A stretch of DNA of 64,000 nucleotides from an uncultured Varibaculum sp. (GCF_902489465.1 NZ_CABTZZ010000002.1:1-64000), one strand, 5' to 3'; counted from the stretch's first letter, positions 1 to 9,034 are shown. The notes: a model not told the origin generated them from the letters alone. Made by a program: numbers and translations.

Positions 1-186
1 GGCCACGGTGGCATCTGCCCGGGCGGGAACGGCGGCCGCCGCCACTACTGTCAGCGCAACCCCCGAACCAGCGAGCGCCGACAAACGCTTGCCATTTTCG
101 GAGGAAAACAGGGATTTCGCAGCTTGAGAAACCGGAGTAGAGGGACGGCTCGGAGCGCGGTGACGCGCCTGAAGTTTCTGAGTCAC
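1..186 (-). CDS. N-terminus of a secreted protein (partial)
   Basis: The reading frame begins with GTG at 184-186 and runs off the left edge, leaving 62 residues. An AGGAG ribosome binding site lies about 9 bases upstream. The N-terminus is basic (QKLQARHRAPSR), then comes a hydrophobic stretch (ALAGSGVALTVVAAAAVP) ending at an ARA-D signal-peptidase-like site, so the product is probably exported. Long basic pre-regions like this are common in actinobacterial NlpC/P60 or resuscitation-factor type cell-wall hydrolases, but no catalytic domain is visible here, so the function is unknown. Confidence 0.7.
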   Translation of the reverse strand, partial: MTQKLQARHRAPSRPSTPVSQAAKSLFSSENGKRLSALAGSGVALTVVAAAAVPARADATVA

Positions 187-281
187 GATGAGAGCTCTCC
201 TAAAAGTGCTTATTTCGCTTTCGGCCGGAAAACTTTTCGGTAGCTACTCAAGCAGTTCCTCTGGCCGATTGGTCGTAACTA

Positions 282-310
282 AATATAATGCTTCGATAAC
301 GGAATGTCAC
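282..310 (-). promoter_or_regulatory. Probable sigma-70 type promoter of the partial secreted-protein gene
   Basis: Reading the minus strand, GTGACA (310-305) and TATATT (287-282) are separated by 17 bases, a good vegetative promoter match. The predicted transcript would carry a leader of about 90 bases before the GTG start at 186. The leader does not resemble the c-di-AMP (ydaO) riboswitch that precedes some actinobacterial cell-wall hydrolase genes. Confidence 0.45.
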
Positions 311-453
311 GTTTTGGTTACGAAAATTTTTTAATGTTTCACCGTGCCTCAACACCCAAGTGGTCAGCCCCACAAAAGCACGCGCCCTCAGAACCGGAAA
401 ATAAACCGCAAAAATCCGCCATTACCGCAGCTCAAAACCTGCATTAAACAGAC

Positions 454-1140
454 CTAATCTCTATTGGAAACTCCTTCGACAAACAGATGTTGCCCCCGGG
501 ACGTGTCAAGTAACACAGTTTTTTCCGTGTCGACCCCCATAACGGCAATCCGGCCGTTATCAGGCTGCAGATTCACCTCTTTACCAGGTAAAATAGCAGC
601 TTCATCAAAAAATGCCAGCATCCGGGGCTCCGCTTGGATCGGTTCACCGATTCGCACAATCTTGGTAGCCACAATGCCGCCGTATTGTTCCACAATCTGA
701 GAAACGGAAGTCCCCGACCCTTCAATCCTGTCATGCCCATCGGGAATCGGATTGCCATAAGGATCCGTAGACGGGTGATGTAGCAGATCCAACAGGCGCA
801 TCTCTACCGCGTCGGACATTACATGTTCCCAGCGACAAGCCTCATCGTGAACCATTACCCAGTCCAGACCGATCAGATCCAATAACAAGCGCTCAGCTAA
901 ACGGTGTTTACGCACTACTTCCCGCGCTAGCTCCACCCCCTGCTCGGTGAACTCGATCCGGCGATTATCAGTCAAATAAAGCAGACCATCACGTTCCATA
1001 CGGGCAACAGTTTGGGAAACAGTGGGCCCCGAATGATCTAAACGTTCCACGATGCGGGCACGCAGAGGCGGAACTCCGTCCTCTAGCATCTCGTAGACAG
1101 TTTTTAGATACATTTCAGTAGTATCAACCAGGTCACTCAT
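454..1140 (-). CDS. dtxR: DtxR/IdeR family iron-dependent transcriptional repressor
   Basis: A 228-residue protein that follows Corynebacterium DtxR closely from its first residues (DLVDTTEMYLKTVYEM). An N-terminal winged helix (about 1-65, with GPTVSQTVARMERDGL as recognition region) is followed by a dimerisation and metal-binding domain and a C-terminal SH3-like domain (about 150-228). Metal ligands known from DtxR fall at the same positions: Met10, Cys102, Glu105 and His106 for the primary site, and His79, Glu83 and His98 for the ancillary site. With Fe(II) such proteins repress iron-uptake genes. The gene is monocistronic and divergent from serC. No iron-uptake gene lies in this window. 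Confidence 0.95.
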   Translation of the reverse strand: MSDLVDTTEMYLKTVYEMLEDGVPPLRARIVERLDHSGPTVSQTVARMERDGLLYLTDNRRIEFTEQGVELAREVVRKHRLAERLLLDLIGLDWVMVHDEACRWEHVMSDAVEMRLLDLLHHPSTDPYGNPIPDGHDRIEGSGTSVSQIVEQYGGIVATKIVRIGEPIQAEPRMLAFFDEAAILPGKEVNLQPDNGRIAVMGVDTEKTVLLDTSRGQHLFVEGVSNRD

Positions 1141-1301
1141 TAATGCCCCTTATGCTGTGCCGTACGCGGGAGCTGTCACCGCGCAATTACCCGCTTTCAG
1201 GTTAACCCGCTAGCCGATATATTTTCTTTTTCCGCTGCATTATCTAGAACCATAGCGACTAGATTCGCAACGATTTATGCACCTAGAGTAAGGTTTTCCC
1301 T

Positions 1302-2444
1302 ATGGAGAACTTCATTAGCATTCCCGCAGATTTACTACCTGAAAACAAAAAATTTGGCGCGGGTCCCAGCTCAATAAGAAAAACCGCACTTGCGAAAGTT
1401 GCAGCCAGTGATCTGCCCGGCACCTCGCACCGGCAAGCCCCAGTTAAAGACCTGGTAGGTTCGCTGCGCGGGGGACTAAAAGAATTGTTCTCCTTACCCG
1501 ACGGCTACGAGGTAGTGCTCGGCAATGGCGGAGCCACTACTTTTTGGGCAGTGGCGGCGTCCTCTTTAATTAGGGAGCGCTCTGCCCACGCCGTGTTCGG
1601 TTCTTTTGGCGCCAAGTTTGCGGAAACCGTCAGCGGCGCGCCACATCTTAAAGACCCCGCGATTGAACTGGGGGGCATCTCGGCGAGGGCGCAGGGGCAG
1701 GAAACCGCGAGCGATATTGCGCTACTGCGCAGCGAGCAAGAGGGAATCGATACCTATTGCTATCCGGCGCACGAGACTTCTACCGGCGCCCTCAGCCCGA
1801 TAAAGAGGATCGCGGGGGGATTAAACCTGGTAGATGCAACTTCGATTGCGGGTGGAGTCCAGGTCGACATTTCGCAGACCGACGTGTATTACTTCTCGGG
1901 ACAAAAATGTTTCGCGGCCGAGGGCGGGCTGTGGGTGGCGTTGGCCTCCCCCGCCGCTCAGGAACGGGCGCAAGAAATAAAAGCAGACCCGGGTGCCGGC
2001 CGCTGGATCCCGCCGGTGCTGGATTTTTCGGTGGCACTGAAGAACTCGGTTAAGAACCAGACTTTAAACACTCCGGCAATTTCCACCTTGATTTTATGGG
2101 AAGACCAGGTGCAATGGATGCTAGAAGAGGGCGGCCTAGCAGCTATGGAGAAACGCACCCGCGCGTCCTCGGCGGTGCTTTATGAGTGGGCTGCTTCCCG
2201 ACCCGAGGTTTGCCCCTATATCTCGAATCCGCTGGAGCAGTCCCCGGTAGTGGTGACGATTGATTTTAAAGATATTGATGCGGATACGGTAATTGCGCAG
2301 CTGCGGGCTAACGGGATTGTGGATATTGATCCTTACCGCGCATTGGGTCAAAACCAAATCCGGGTAGCTTGTTTCCCTAATATCGAGGTCGCAGACACTC
2401 AGGCGCTAACCGCTTGCCTGGATTATGTAATCGACCGCCTCTAA
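1302..2444 (+). CDS. serC: Phosphoserine aminotransferase
   Basis: A 380-residue class-V aminotransferase that converts 3-phosphohydroxypyruvate and glutamate to phosphoserine, the second step of serine synthesis. It is of the mycobacterial SerC type: the N-terminus has KKFGAGPSS and GTSHRQAPVK, the cofactor-loop region GNGGATTFW is near residue 75, and YYFSGQKCFA carries the lysine expected to hold pyridoxal phosphate. The start is set by ATG at 1302 with a TAAGG element upstream. It stands alone and diverges from dtxR across about 160 bases. No serA or serB is adjacent. Confidence 0.95.
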   Translation: MENFISIPADLLPENKKFGAGPSSIRKTALAKVAASDLPGTSHRQAPVKDLVGSLRGGLKELFSLPDGYEVVLGNGGATTFWAVAASSLIRERSAHAVFGSFGAKFAETVSGAPHLKDPAIELGGISARAQGQETASDIALLRSEQEGIDTYCYPAHETSTGALSPIKRIAGGLNLVDATSIAGGVQVDISQTDVYYFSGQKCFAAEGGLWVALASPAAQERAQEIKADPGAGRWIPPVLDFSVALKNSVKNQTLNTPAISTLILWEDQVQWMLEEGGLAAMEKRTRASSAVLYEWAASRPEVCPYISNPLEQSPVVVTIDFKDIDADTVIAQLRANGIVDIDPYRALGQNQIRVACFPNIEVADTQALTACLDYVIDRL

Positions 2445-2523
2445 CCTTGGTGCGTCCCCTAGGCCTGTCGCACGCCTTTAACCCTGTCGCACGCTTGTTG
2501 CGCCTGCCACGTGACTGCGCCCG

Positions 2524-2727
2524 CTAAGCAAACACCAGGTGTTTATCTTGAGTGCGACACTCCGTCAGATACATATTGATAATGGTTTGATAAGGAACTC
2601 CGGTACGCGCAGCCTCTGACTTGAAATAGTCAATGTTGGCGACATCGAGATTTATAGTGACCGGTTTGCGTAAACGTTCCACATAGGGATTAACCCGGCT
2701 TTCGCTAAAATCGTATTCTTTCCTCAT
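2524..2727 (-). CDS. Ribbon-helix-helix (BrnA/CopG-like) antitoxin-like protein, no partner
   Basis: A 67-residue protein from ATG at 2727. A longer frame from TTG at 2784 exists, but its extra residues look like translated spacer. The core KPVTINLDVANIDYFK is followed by a helix-turn-helix with TGVPYQTIINMYL, the usual layout of a ribbon-helix-helix DNA-binding antitoxin such as BrnA. BrnA genes normally follow a brnT toxin, but the upstream 150 bases hold only a perfect inverted repeat and the end of a permease gene. It may be an orphan antitoxin, a remnant, or a stand-alone regulator. The ribosome binding site is weak (GAAAG). Confidence 0.7.
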   Translation of the reverse strand: MRKEYDFSESRVNPYVERLRKPVTINLDVANIDYFKSEAARTGVPYQTIINMYLTECRTQDKHLVFA

Positions 2728-2804
2728 GAACTGTACTTTCAATAATAAATATAGCCAATATCGAACCAGCCCCCGCTTCCCCAATGAATGTATTTATAAA
2801 AGTA

Positions 2805-2843
2805 TATCTGGGGGTAATACCCACTCGGTATTACCCCCAGATA
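2805..2843 (-). terminator. Perfect 16-bp inverted repeat, probable terminator of the purine permease
   Basis: Arms at 2805-2820 and 2828-2843 are exact reverse complements around a 7-base loop. The stem carries GGGGG/CCCCC and on the minus strand is followed by an AT-rich run containing TTTT. It lies 35 bases after the permease stop, so termination is the simplest role. Because it also sits about 80 bases upstream of the ribbon-helix-helix gene, an operator role is possible. Confidence 0.65.
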
Positions 2844-2878
2844 GTGCTAGGCGAATATAGGAAATAATCAGTGCATGG

Positions 2879-4354
2879 CTATGACAGCAGGGATTGGATG
2901 GGCCCGAGGCTGAAGTAGATAACGAACAATATGGAAACCACCCACATGAGGGGGTGGATCCGCGAAATTCGTCCGGAGGCAATCTTTACCACCACATAGG
3001 TGATGAAACCGAACCCGATACCGACGGTAATCGAATAGGCGAACGGCATCATCATAATGGTCATGAAGGCGGGAATCGCTACGTCCGCCCGCGTCCATTC
3101 AATATCGCGCACATTCACCATCATCAAAAAGCCTACAAACACTAGGGCGGTCGAGGCCGCCTCGGCAGGTACCAGCTCCACTAGCGGGGCGATGAACATA
3201 GACAGCCCGAACAGTAGGCCGGTGACTACCGAAGCCAAACCGGTACGCGCGCCCTCGCCCACCCCGGAGGTAGATTCCACGAAGGAGGTGTTAGAGGAAA
3301 CTCCGCCGAGCCCCCCGGCCATGGCGGAAAGCGAGTCAATCAGCAGGATTTCGCGGGTCTTGGGCGGATTGCCCGCCTCGTCAAGTAGGTGTGCGCCTGC
3401 GCCTACGGCCACCATGGTTCCCATGGTGTCGAAGAAGTCCGCCAGCATGAGCGAGAAAATCAGCAACACTACCCCCACCGCGGTGGTGTGGGGATTGGTG
3501 AAGGGGCCAAAGAAATCAATCGCGCCGATAGTGGAAAGATCAGGCAGGGAAACCGGGGATCCCTTAAGCTGCGGAACATTGGATGCCCAGGCAGATACTG
3601 CCTCTTCATCGGCTGCCCGCGAACCCAAATGGGTGAAAGCTTGCACAATAAATGCCAAAACCGTAGCACTTACGATCCCGATCAGTATCGCGCCTTGGAC
3701 TTTGCGAACATACAGCACCACGATCACGATCAAACCGAAGCAGAACACTAGCGCTGGCCATCCCACCAGGGATCCGTTGACCCCCAGCTGCACCGGTGTG
3801 CCCCCGGGACGAATAATCCCCGCATTAATCAGCCCGACAAACGCGATAAACAGCCCGATACCCACACTGATCGCGGTTTTGAGTTGCGCAGGAACCGCTT
3901 TGAACACGGCTTCTCGAAAACCGGTCAACACCAGGATGGTGATCGCCACACCCTCCCAAAAGATCAGTCCCATTGCTTCTTGGTAGCTGAGCCCTAAAGC
4001 CTCGGGGTTAGCCAAAGTGAAAGCTACCACGGCGTTTAGTCCCATACCGGATGCTACCGCCAGCGGGAAGTTAGCGACTAGCCCCATTAACAGGGTCATC
4101 ACGCAGGCGACCAGGGCGGTGCCGGCAGCGATTGAAGATTGGCTTATATCTTTGGGGGCTGCCACGCCCAAAATCGCGGCGTTAACCACCAAGATATAGG
4201 CCATAGCGAAGAAAGTGACCAATCCGCCACGGACTTCCCGCCCAATGGTGGAGCCACGCTCCGAGATTTTAAAGAAACGATCTAGGGAACTATCCGGCTT
4301 TTTCGCCGTATCTTGAGAAGACAAGATAACTTTCCAATCCGCCACCAGGGGCAT
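2879..4354 (-). CDS. NCS2-family guanine/hypoxanthine (AzgA/PbuG-like) permease
   Basis: A 491-residue polytopic membrane protein of the AzgA-like nucleobase/cation symporter group, importing purine bases with protons. Family features include the N-terminal RGGLVTFFAMAYILVVN, the ASGMGLNAVVAF segment, and the paired half-helix motifs DFFDTMGTMVAVGAGA and GGVSSNTSFVESTSGVGEGART that line the substrate site. About 12-14 hydrophobic helices are visible. It appears monocistronic. A candidate promoter (TTGGAA, 18 bases, GATAAT on the minus strand) lies just upstream. The ATG at 4354 has little ribosome-binding sequence; TTG at 4324, preceded by GGAAAG, is an alternative start. Confidence 0.9.
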   Translation of the reverse strand: MPLVADWKVILSSQDTAKKPDSSLDRFFKISERGSTIGREVRGGLVTFFAMAYILVVNAAILGVAAPKDISQSSIAAGTALVACVMTLLMGLVANFPLAVASGMGLNAVVAFTLANPEALGLSYQEAMGLIFWEGVAITILVLTGFREAVFKAVPAQLKTAISVGIGLFIAFVGLINAGIIRPGGTPVQLGVNGSLVGWPALVFCFGLIVIVVLYVRKVQGAILIGIVSATVLAFIVQAFTHLGSRAADEEAVSAWASNVPQLKGSPVSLPDLSTIGAIDFFGPFTNPHTTAVGVVLLIFSLMLADFFDTMGTMVAVGAGAHLLDEAGNPPKTREILLIDSLSAMAGGLGGVSSNTSFVESTSGVGEGARTGLASVVTGLLFGLSMFIAPLVELVPAEAASTALVFVGFLMMVNVRDIEWTRADVAIPAFMTIMMMPFAYSITVGIGFGFITYVVVKIASGRISRIHPLMWVVSILFVIYFSLGPIQSLLS

Positions 4355-4477
4355 AGGAGTTACTTACAGGCTCATTATCGGAAGATTCTCAGGGTTTTTC
4401 CAATCATGCCCGCTATGCGCAACTTAGTTGCAGCTCTGCCCGCTAGTCCCTTAGCTCTTGGCGTTTGCCGGTAGGCG

Positions 4478-5251
4478 CTAAATTTCCACCTGCTCTACAT
4501 CCAGTTCATCCAGTCGCGCCGGAGTGGGTTGCCAGGGGGAAGTGTCCACCTTCACATCGGTTTCCGAATGGGAACCACAGGTGTGATCCATAGAGACTAC
4601 CCGCCCATCATCGACCGACCATTCATTGGTACACACCCCGAACATAGTGCGCATACTACCCGCCATCTTTAGCAAGAATCCGCAGGTAGAACAGGTGTTT
4701 TCCGGGAGCCTTTTGCGGGTCAATCCCCTGCGAGCTGGCCCTTGCTCCGAATGATACCAACGCTTAGCGGCCTGGGCACGCCCACAAGCCGAAAGCACCC
4801 GGGGACGGCCAAGACCGAGTTCCTCCACGGTTCGGCGATCCAAATCTTCGGGACTGGTATCGGCATAGGACGGGTCTAGGCGGTCATCATCGGGAACGTA
4901 TGGCAGTACGTCCTCGCGTTTTACGTCTTGAGGGCGCAGGCGTTCTGCCCAGGGCACCCAGGGGCGTGCCAGCAGCGCGTCCTCTCCCGGCAATAGGTCG
5001 ATTTCACAAACTGTGGCTTTGCGTCCTCGCGGCACCCGCGCTAAGACTGCCACCCAGTGCCAGCCGCGGTAACCGGGCTTTAGGCATTCAAAACTGTGGG
5101 TGGCCAGGCGTTCACCTTCGCTAGTAGCGCCCAAATGCTGTCCGATTTCTTCCGGCTTAGCAATAGGCGCCAGCCCTTCGCGGGCAATATCGACCGCGCT
5201 GGCCAAAACCGTATCTACTTTTCCCGCTTTGCGCCGGGTAGTTTCACTCAT
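4478..5251 (-). CDS. DUF3027 family protein
   Basis: About 257 residues, matching the actinobacterial DUF3027 family by memory; the function is unknown. It contains HWVAVLARVPRGRKATVCEIDLLPGEDALLA and a likely metal-binding pair of cysteines (CSTCGFLL) plus CGSH near the C-terminus. I chose ATG at 5251, which gives MSETTRRKAGKVD and leaves 28 bases after the upstream cold-shock gene. Extending to 5353 would overlap that gene by about 75 bases. It is co-directional with the cold-shock gene and probably cotranscribed. No membrane segment is present. Confidence 0.8.
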   Translation of the reverse strand: MSETTRRKAGKVDTVLASAVDIAREGLAPIAKPEEIGQHLGATSEGERLATHSFECLKPGYRGWHWVAVLARVPRGRKATVCEIDLLPGEDALLARPWVPWAERLRPQDVKREDVLPYVPDDDRLDPSYADTSPEDLDRRTVEELGLGRPRVLSACGRAQAAKRWYHSEQGPARRGLTRKRLPENTCSTCGFLLKMAGSMRTMFGVCTNEWSVDDGRVVSMDHTCGSHSETDVKVDTSPWQPTPARLDELDVEQVEI

Positions 5252-5279
5252 GTGCGTCTTTCTTAGTTCACCGCCGCCA

Positions 5280-5657
5280 TTAGGCATCGAAATCATCGGC
5301 AACCGCCCGCAGCAGCTGCGCGATCTTTCCGCCATTATCCGGGTAGCGTCCATGCCGCAAATGTCCGGAGGAGGCGTCCAATAACTTAATCAGGTCTTCT
5401 ACTAGCGGCACCATGTCTTTAGGTTTGCGCCGCAAATTTTTTGCCACCGAGGGCGTACGTTGCAACACTTGCACCGATAGGGCTTGCGGGCCGCGGCGGG
5501 AGTCGGCAACTGAGAACTCTACCCGCGTTCCCGCCGTGGGAGGTTTAGCGCCAACAGGTAACACGCTGGCATGTAAAAATACTTGCGAGCCGTCTTCCGC
5601 AGTGATAAACCCGAACCCTTTGTCGGCATCAAACCACTTAACTTTTCCGGTTGGCAC
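5280..5657 (-). CDS. Cold-shock domain protein with C-terminal extension
   Basis: A 125-residue protein. Residues 1-65 are a cold-shock domain with both RNA-binding motifs, KGFGFI (RNP1) and VFLHAS (RNP2), after GKVKWFDADKG. Typical CspA proteins are about 67 residues. The remaining 60 residues form a basic then acidic tail that actinobacterial CspB-like proteins often have. It binds single-stranded RNA or DNA and likely acts as an RNA chaperone. It is followed by the DUF3027 gene and is divergent from the TPM operon, with a palindrome in the shared upstream region. Confidence 0.9.
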   Translation of the reverse strand: MPTGKVKWFDADKGFGFITAEDGSQVFLHASVLPVGAKPPTAGTRVEFSVADSRRGPQALSVQVLQRTPSVAKNLRRKPKDMVPLVEDLIKLLDASSGHLRHGRYPDNGGKIAQLLRAVADDFDA

Positions 5658-5715
5658 TGATTTCTCCCCTACTTTTTCTTAATCTAGGTTACATGAGGCA
5701 ACATATAACCCACTT

Positions 5716-5737
5716 CTTTGCATATGATAATGCAAAG
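5716..5737. promoter_or_regulatory. Palindromic operator-like site between cold-shock and TPM operons
   Basis: CTTTGCAT (5716-5723) and ATGCAAAG (5730-5737) form an exact 8-bp inverted repeat with a 6-base spacer. The spacer and inner bases contain TATGATAAT, which could be the -10 element of the rightward TPM-operon promoter, about 50 bases before its GTG start. A dimeric repressor site overlapping the promoter is a reasonable inference, but the regulator is unknown. Confidence 0.4.
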
Positions 5738-5788
5738 TGAGGATTTAATCCGCTCCGGGCTAGCCTCATTAGTTAGGGAGAAACTTAA

Positions 5789-8700
5789 GTGAAAGTCTTA
5801 AAGAGAATCAGTTTTGTGACGATAGTGCTTCTAACAGCGCTTTTCGCCAGTTTCACAGTCGCCGGAAATATCGCACACGCCGAAGAACCGCCCACGATTT
5901 CCGATCATGTATATGATCCTGGCGACAAACTTGGGAGGCAGGCCGACAAGGTTAAGGAGCGGTTAGCTTCTTTGGATCGTTCTGGGCTACACGTGTATGT
6001 GGCGTTCCCCTCTGAATATTCCAATGACACTGTCAGCAATTGGAATCTGATGGCTCTGCAAAAATCAGGCGCCCCGCAGGGATCCTACATGCTCTCGATA
6101 GTGGCTGATAACCCTAATCAGACCATGTATTTAGCTTCTGCGGATAATGCGGCGAAACTCTCCCAAGAAGAATTGTCTGCTATTGCCTCCGAAAAAATGG
6201 TTCCCCTGCTGAATCAACAAAAATACCCGGAGGCAGTGTTAGCTTACCTAGATGCGCTCTCAGTGAAAGCGCCAGAAATGGGCTCAGGCTTGGCGGTTGC
6301 CCCTTGGGCAATGATTGCTTTTCTGATTGCCCTGATCGTGGTAATTATCGTGATTTCCCGCGTACTCCGGGCACGTAGGAAAGCCCAAGATCGAACCGAG
6401 GATAATACTTCGGGTGACTCGGCGGAAGTTCTCGCGTCGCAGGATTCGCGGAGCCAGCTGCCCTCCTCCGCGGTAGGGAACTTGCAAGGCGGAGCAACCG
6501 ACTCTCAGGAATCGGTAAGTAAAGAATTTTCGAAAGTGTCCGCGTTTGACGAGGACGATCACCAGGATGAGCAGCCTAGCAAAGGCAAGTTCCGTTTACG
6601 CTTTGGGCGCAAAGATAAATCCTCGTCTAAACCTAAGTCCGAGCAGATTAAGTCCGGCAAGACACCAGGCGATAATCCCGACATTGCCGCGGCCGACTCG
6701 GAAAACTTTGCGGGTACAGCGTCCTCCCAGCCGGTGGCAGCTACGCTTTTGCAGGAGCCTAGCACTGATGCCGGTCTGGTGAACAAGGAATCTAACCTAC
6801 CCCCCGCCGTCGGAACAGCGCAGGTTAAGGCAGAGGAACCAAATCCAGCTATTCCCACCGGCGTTCCGGGCACTTTGGATAAGCAGCCGGGTGGAAAAGT
6901 TCCTTCGCTGGCAGAACTGGATCAGATCGCTTTAGCACGCACGAGGCCGCACGCTACCACCAACACCGAGGCCAACGCGCTCTACCAGGTACCTCGCGCA
7001 CCCCAAGTGCAAGCGCCCACTTCCTCGCAACTACCGCATCAAAGCGAAGAGCCGGGGCTAGCGCAAGTGCCCGCACCAGCTCCGGCATTATCTGGGGAAC
7101 AACCAGTAATGTCCCCGCAAGCAGAGCCACTACCGCAAGCACAACCGGGCGCATTTAGTCCCGAATCGATGGGCTTAACTCCAGAGGTTCCCGGGCAAGT
7201 TCCGGCGACTCCTCCCCTAGCAAACGCGCCTTACACTCCGGCCGCCAGCTCGCCTGTGACGCCCGCAGCCGCGAATCCCGCGACGCCGCAGCGGCATTCT
7301 TCGGTGCTGCGCCCTGGAGAAACTACCTATTTGCCTCCACAGGCCAATGACGATGACACCCAGGTTACTTCGGCTGCACAGATTAAAGATTATGGCCAAG
7401 AGCGTCGCGATGAGATCGCTCGAGCCAAAGCCCGTGCCCAGGCAGCTGCTCGTTTCCGGGAAGAGCAGTCAAGAAAACAGGCCTTGGCCACCGCGCAAAC
7501 CCCGCACGCAACTCAGCCGCAGATTAGCCCCCTGCCAGCAAACGTTAGCGATCAGGGGCAGGCAGCCCCAGCGTTTGCCTCTCCGCTGCCGCCGCAGGCT
7601 GTCGCTTCTCCGGTTGCACCGGCTGCGCCCCAGGGCGCTGTCCCCGATAAAGGGGATACTTCCGGCCCTCAGGTAGGTTCGCAGGCAGCAACTCACGCCG
7701 CCTACGCGCCGGCAGTTACTTCCCGCACCTCCGATGATTTCGCCCGGCAGGCACCAGATAATGCCGCTTCTTCCGCCCATCAGCGCGGACAATCCGGGGT
7801 GCCCACGCTACCGAAAATGGCTCCTGCAATTAACCATATAACTGCCCGCTCTTTGCCACCGATATCTCCGCAGGCAATCCCGCAAGTATCACCACAGACA
7901 CCCGGACAGCTGTCGCGGCAAGTACCGGGACAGGCACCGGCCATGGCGAACGGGGCCGCGCTCTCCCCTGCTCCGTCGCAGGTGCCAGCGCAACCCGTTA
8001 GAGTAGCGAAGCAAAGCGTGAAACCCTCGCCGGCTCAGCCAGAAACTTCCCACCGGGAAGAAGCGCGCCCGCAACCCGACTTTACGAAAGTATTGCGCCA
8101 GGCAGATTCCTGGGCTCGTAAGGGAGCCAGCAAACTGACGCTCGCCCAGCAGCGGGTAGGAAAAACCGTAACTCAACCTTTTGCTTTGGCGTTAGTTCGC
8201 GCTCAAGATAGCGTACGGGCTGCGTTTGGCGAGTTCGCTACTGCCCAGTTGCAGTCCCGTCCTATCGATCAGCAGATCGTAGCCGGTAACCTGCCCGGGC
8301 CGCTGCGGGAGCTACGCGATCAGATCACCCACTTTACTAATCTGTATCACCAGCAAACCCCGTTGAACGAGATCCTTTTAAGGTTCGAGCGGGAAATCGT
8401 GACCTGCCGGGAAGACCTGGTCAGATGCCGGTTGATTGTGGAACGTATCCAAAACGTTGATCCCCAAAAGGCCACGCGTATTGGTAACGATGTGATGGGA
8501 GCCCACAAACTACTTTCTCGGGCTCAGAACCTCATCGAGGACGCGAAGGCTAGGGATCGCGCCGGACAAGAAAACGAGGTTCTGAAAGCTACCGTACGTA
8601 CCGAGAATCTCTTGTTACAGGCACAAAAGATCGCGCGACAAGCACATGCGGAAGAAGCAGCTCTCCGCGCCGCTGCAAAAGTTGAGTCCGCGTTGACCTT

Positions 8701-8956
8701 TGCGGAAAAAGTTGAGCCTCTCAGCGAGCAGGTCGCAATTTTGATGGCGGCTGTCGATGACTATATCGGGGTTCATACCGCGAAAGTGGGAGTGGCGGCT
8801 CGCACCATGCTAGACCTGGCGAATCGAACTTTAACCCGTCTTGACCAACCAGGTAACCATGATCCGCAGGAGGCTTTGCGACTGTTGCAACGCGCGCAGC
8901 AACAAACCGAGCAAGCTCTGCGTCTAGCCGAAAACGATGTAGTGAAGCGGAGCTAA
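5789..8956 (+). CDS. Giant TPM-domain membrane protein with disordered linker and coiled-coil domain
   Basis: 1055 residues. A signal peptide (1-31, ending AHA) leads into a TPM domain (about 38-160) with the family look of YDPGDKLGRQ and LHVYVAFPSE. A transmembrane helix follows (about 169-193). A very long Pro/Gln/Ala-rich, low-complexity cytoplasmic stretch (about 200-755) precedes a predicted helical coiled-coil domain (about 760-1055). TPM proteins with PspA are known as an actinobacterial envelope association, but a linker of over 500 residues is large. The start is GTG with GGGAG upstream. It heads an operon with a second TPM gene (78 bases downstream) and pspA. It may tie a periplasmic TPM domain to cytoplasmic PspA-like helices. 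Confidence 0.85.
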   Translation: MKVLKRISFVTIVLLTALFASFTVAGNIAHAEEPPTISDHVYDPGDKLGRQADKVKERLASLDRSGLHVYVAFPSEYSNDTVSNWNLMALQKSGAPQGSYMLSIVADNPNQTMYLASADNAAKLSQEELSAIASEKMVPLLNQQKYPEAVLAYLDALSVKAPEMGSGLAVAPWAMIAFLIALIVVIIVISRVLRARRKAQDRTEDNTSGDSAEVLASQDSRSQLPSSAVGNLQGGATDSQESVSKEFSKVSAFDEDDHQDEQPSKGKFRLRFGRKDKSSSKPKSEQIKSGKTPGDNPDIAAADSENFAGTASSQPVAATLLQEPSTDAGLVNKESNLPPAVGTAQVKAEEPNPAIPTGVPGTLDKQPGGKVPSLAELDQIALARTRPHATTNTEANALYQVPRAPQVQAPTSSQLPHQSEEPGLAQVPAPAPALSGEQPVMSPQAEPLPQAQPGAFSPESMGLTPEVPGQVPATPPLANAPYTPAASSPVTPAAANPATPQRHSSVLRPGETTYLPPQANDDDTQVTSAAQIKDYGQERRDEIARAKARAQAAARFREEQSRKQALATAQTPHATQPQISPLPANVSDQGQAAPAFASPLPPQAVASPVAPAAPQGAVPDKGDTSGPQVGSQAATHAAYAPAVTSRTSDDFARQAPDNAASSAHQRGQSGVPTLPKMAPAINHITARSLPPISPQAIPQVSPQTPGQLSRQVPGQAPAMANGAALSPAPSQVPAQPVRVAKQSVKPSPAQPETSHREEARPQPDFTKVLRQADSWARKGASKLTLAQQRVGKTVTQPFALALVRAQDSVRAAFGEFATAQLQSRPIDQQIVAGNLPGPLRELRDQITHFTNLYHQQTPLNEILLRFEREIVTCREDLVRCRLIVERIQNVDPQKATRIGNDVMGAHKLLSRAQNLIEDAKARDRAGQENEVLKATVRTENLLLQAQKIARQAHAEEAALRAAAKVESALTFAEKVEPLSEQVAILMAAVDDYIGVHTAKVGVAARTMLDLANRTLTRLDQPGNHDPQEALRLLQRAQQQTEQALRLAENDVVKRS

Positions 8957-9034
8957 GTGGGCAAAGGCGCTTATAAAAGCTAAATCTTTCTGATTGGACG
9001 AGCTTTAACCTCCACTTGCCGATAGGATTTAGCT

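Noticed and set aside
244..253. Possible HspR site (ACTCAAG)
   Set aside because: Only a half-site; there is no matching half at the 7-base spacing.
187..453. c-di-AMP (ydaO-type) riboswitch upstream of the partial secreted protein
   Set aside because: The leader lacks the conserved ydaO core sequences; only a normal promoter is visible.
2464..2494. Direct repeat CCTGTCGCACGC, two copies 19 bases apart after serC
   Set aside because: Too short and only two copies; the equal 19-base step to the array at 21.98 kb is probably chance, since the sequences differ.
3057..3986. A 309-codon plus-strand frame opposite the purine permease
   Set aside because: It is antisense to a clear membrane permease, has low-complexity Ser/Thr/Pro content and no ribosome binding site, as expected of a shadow frame.
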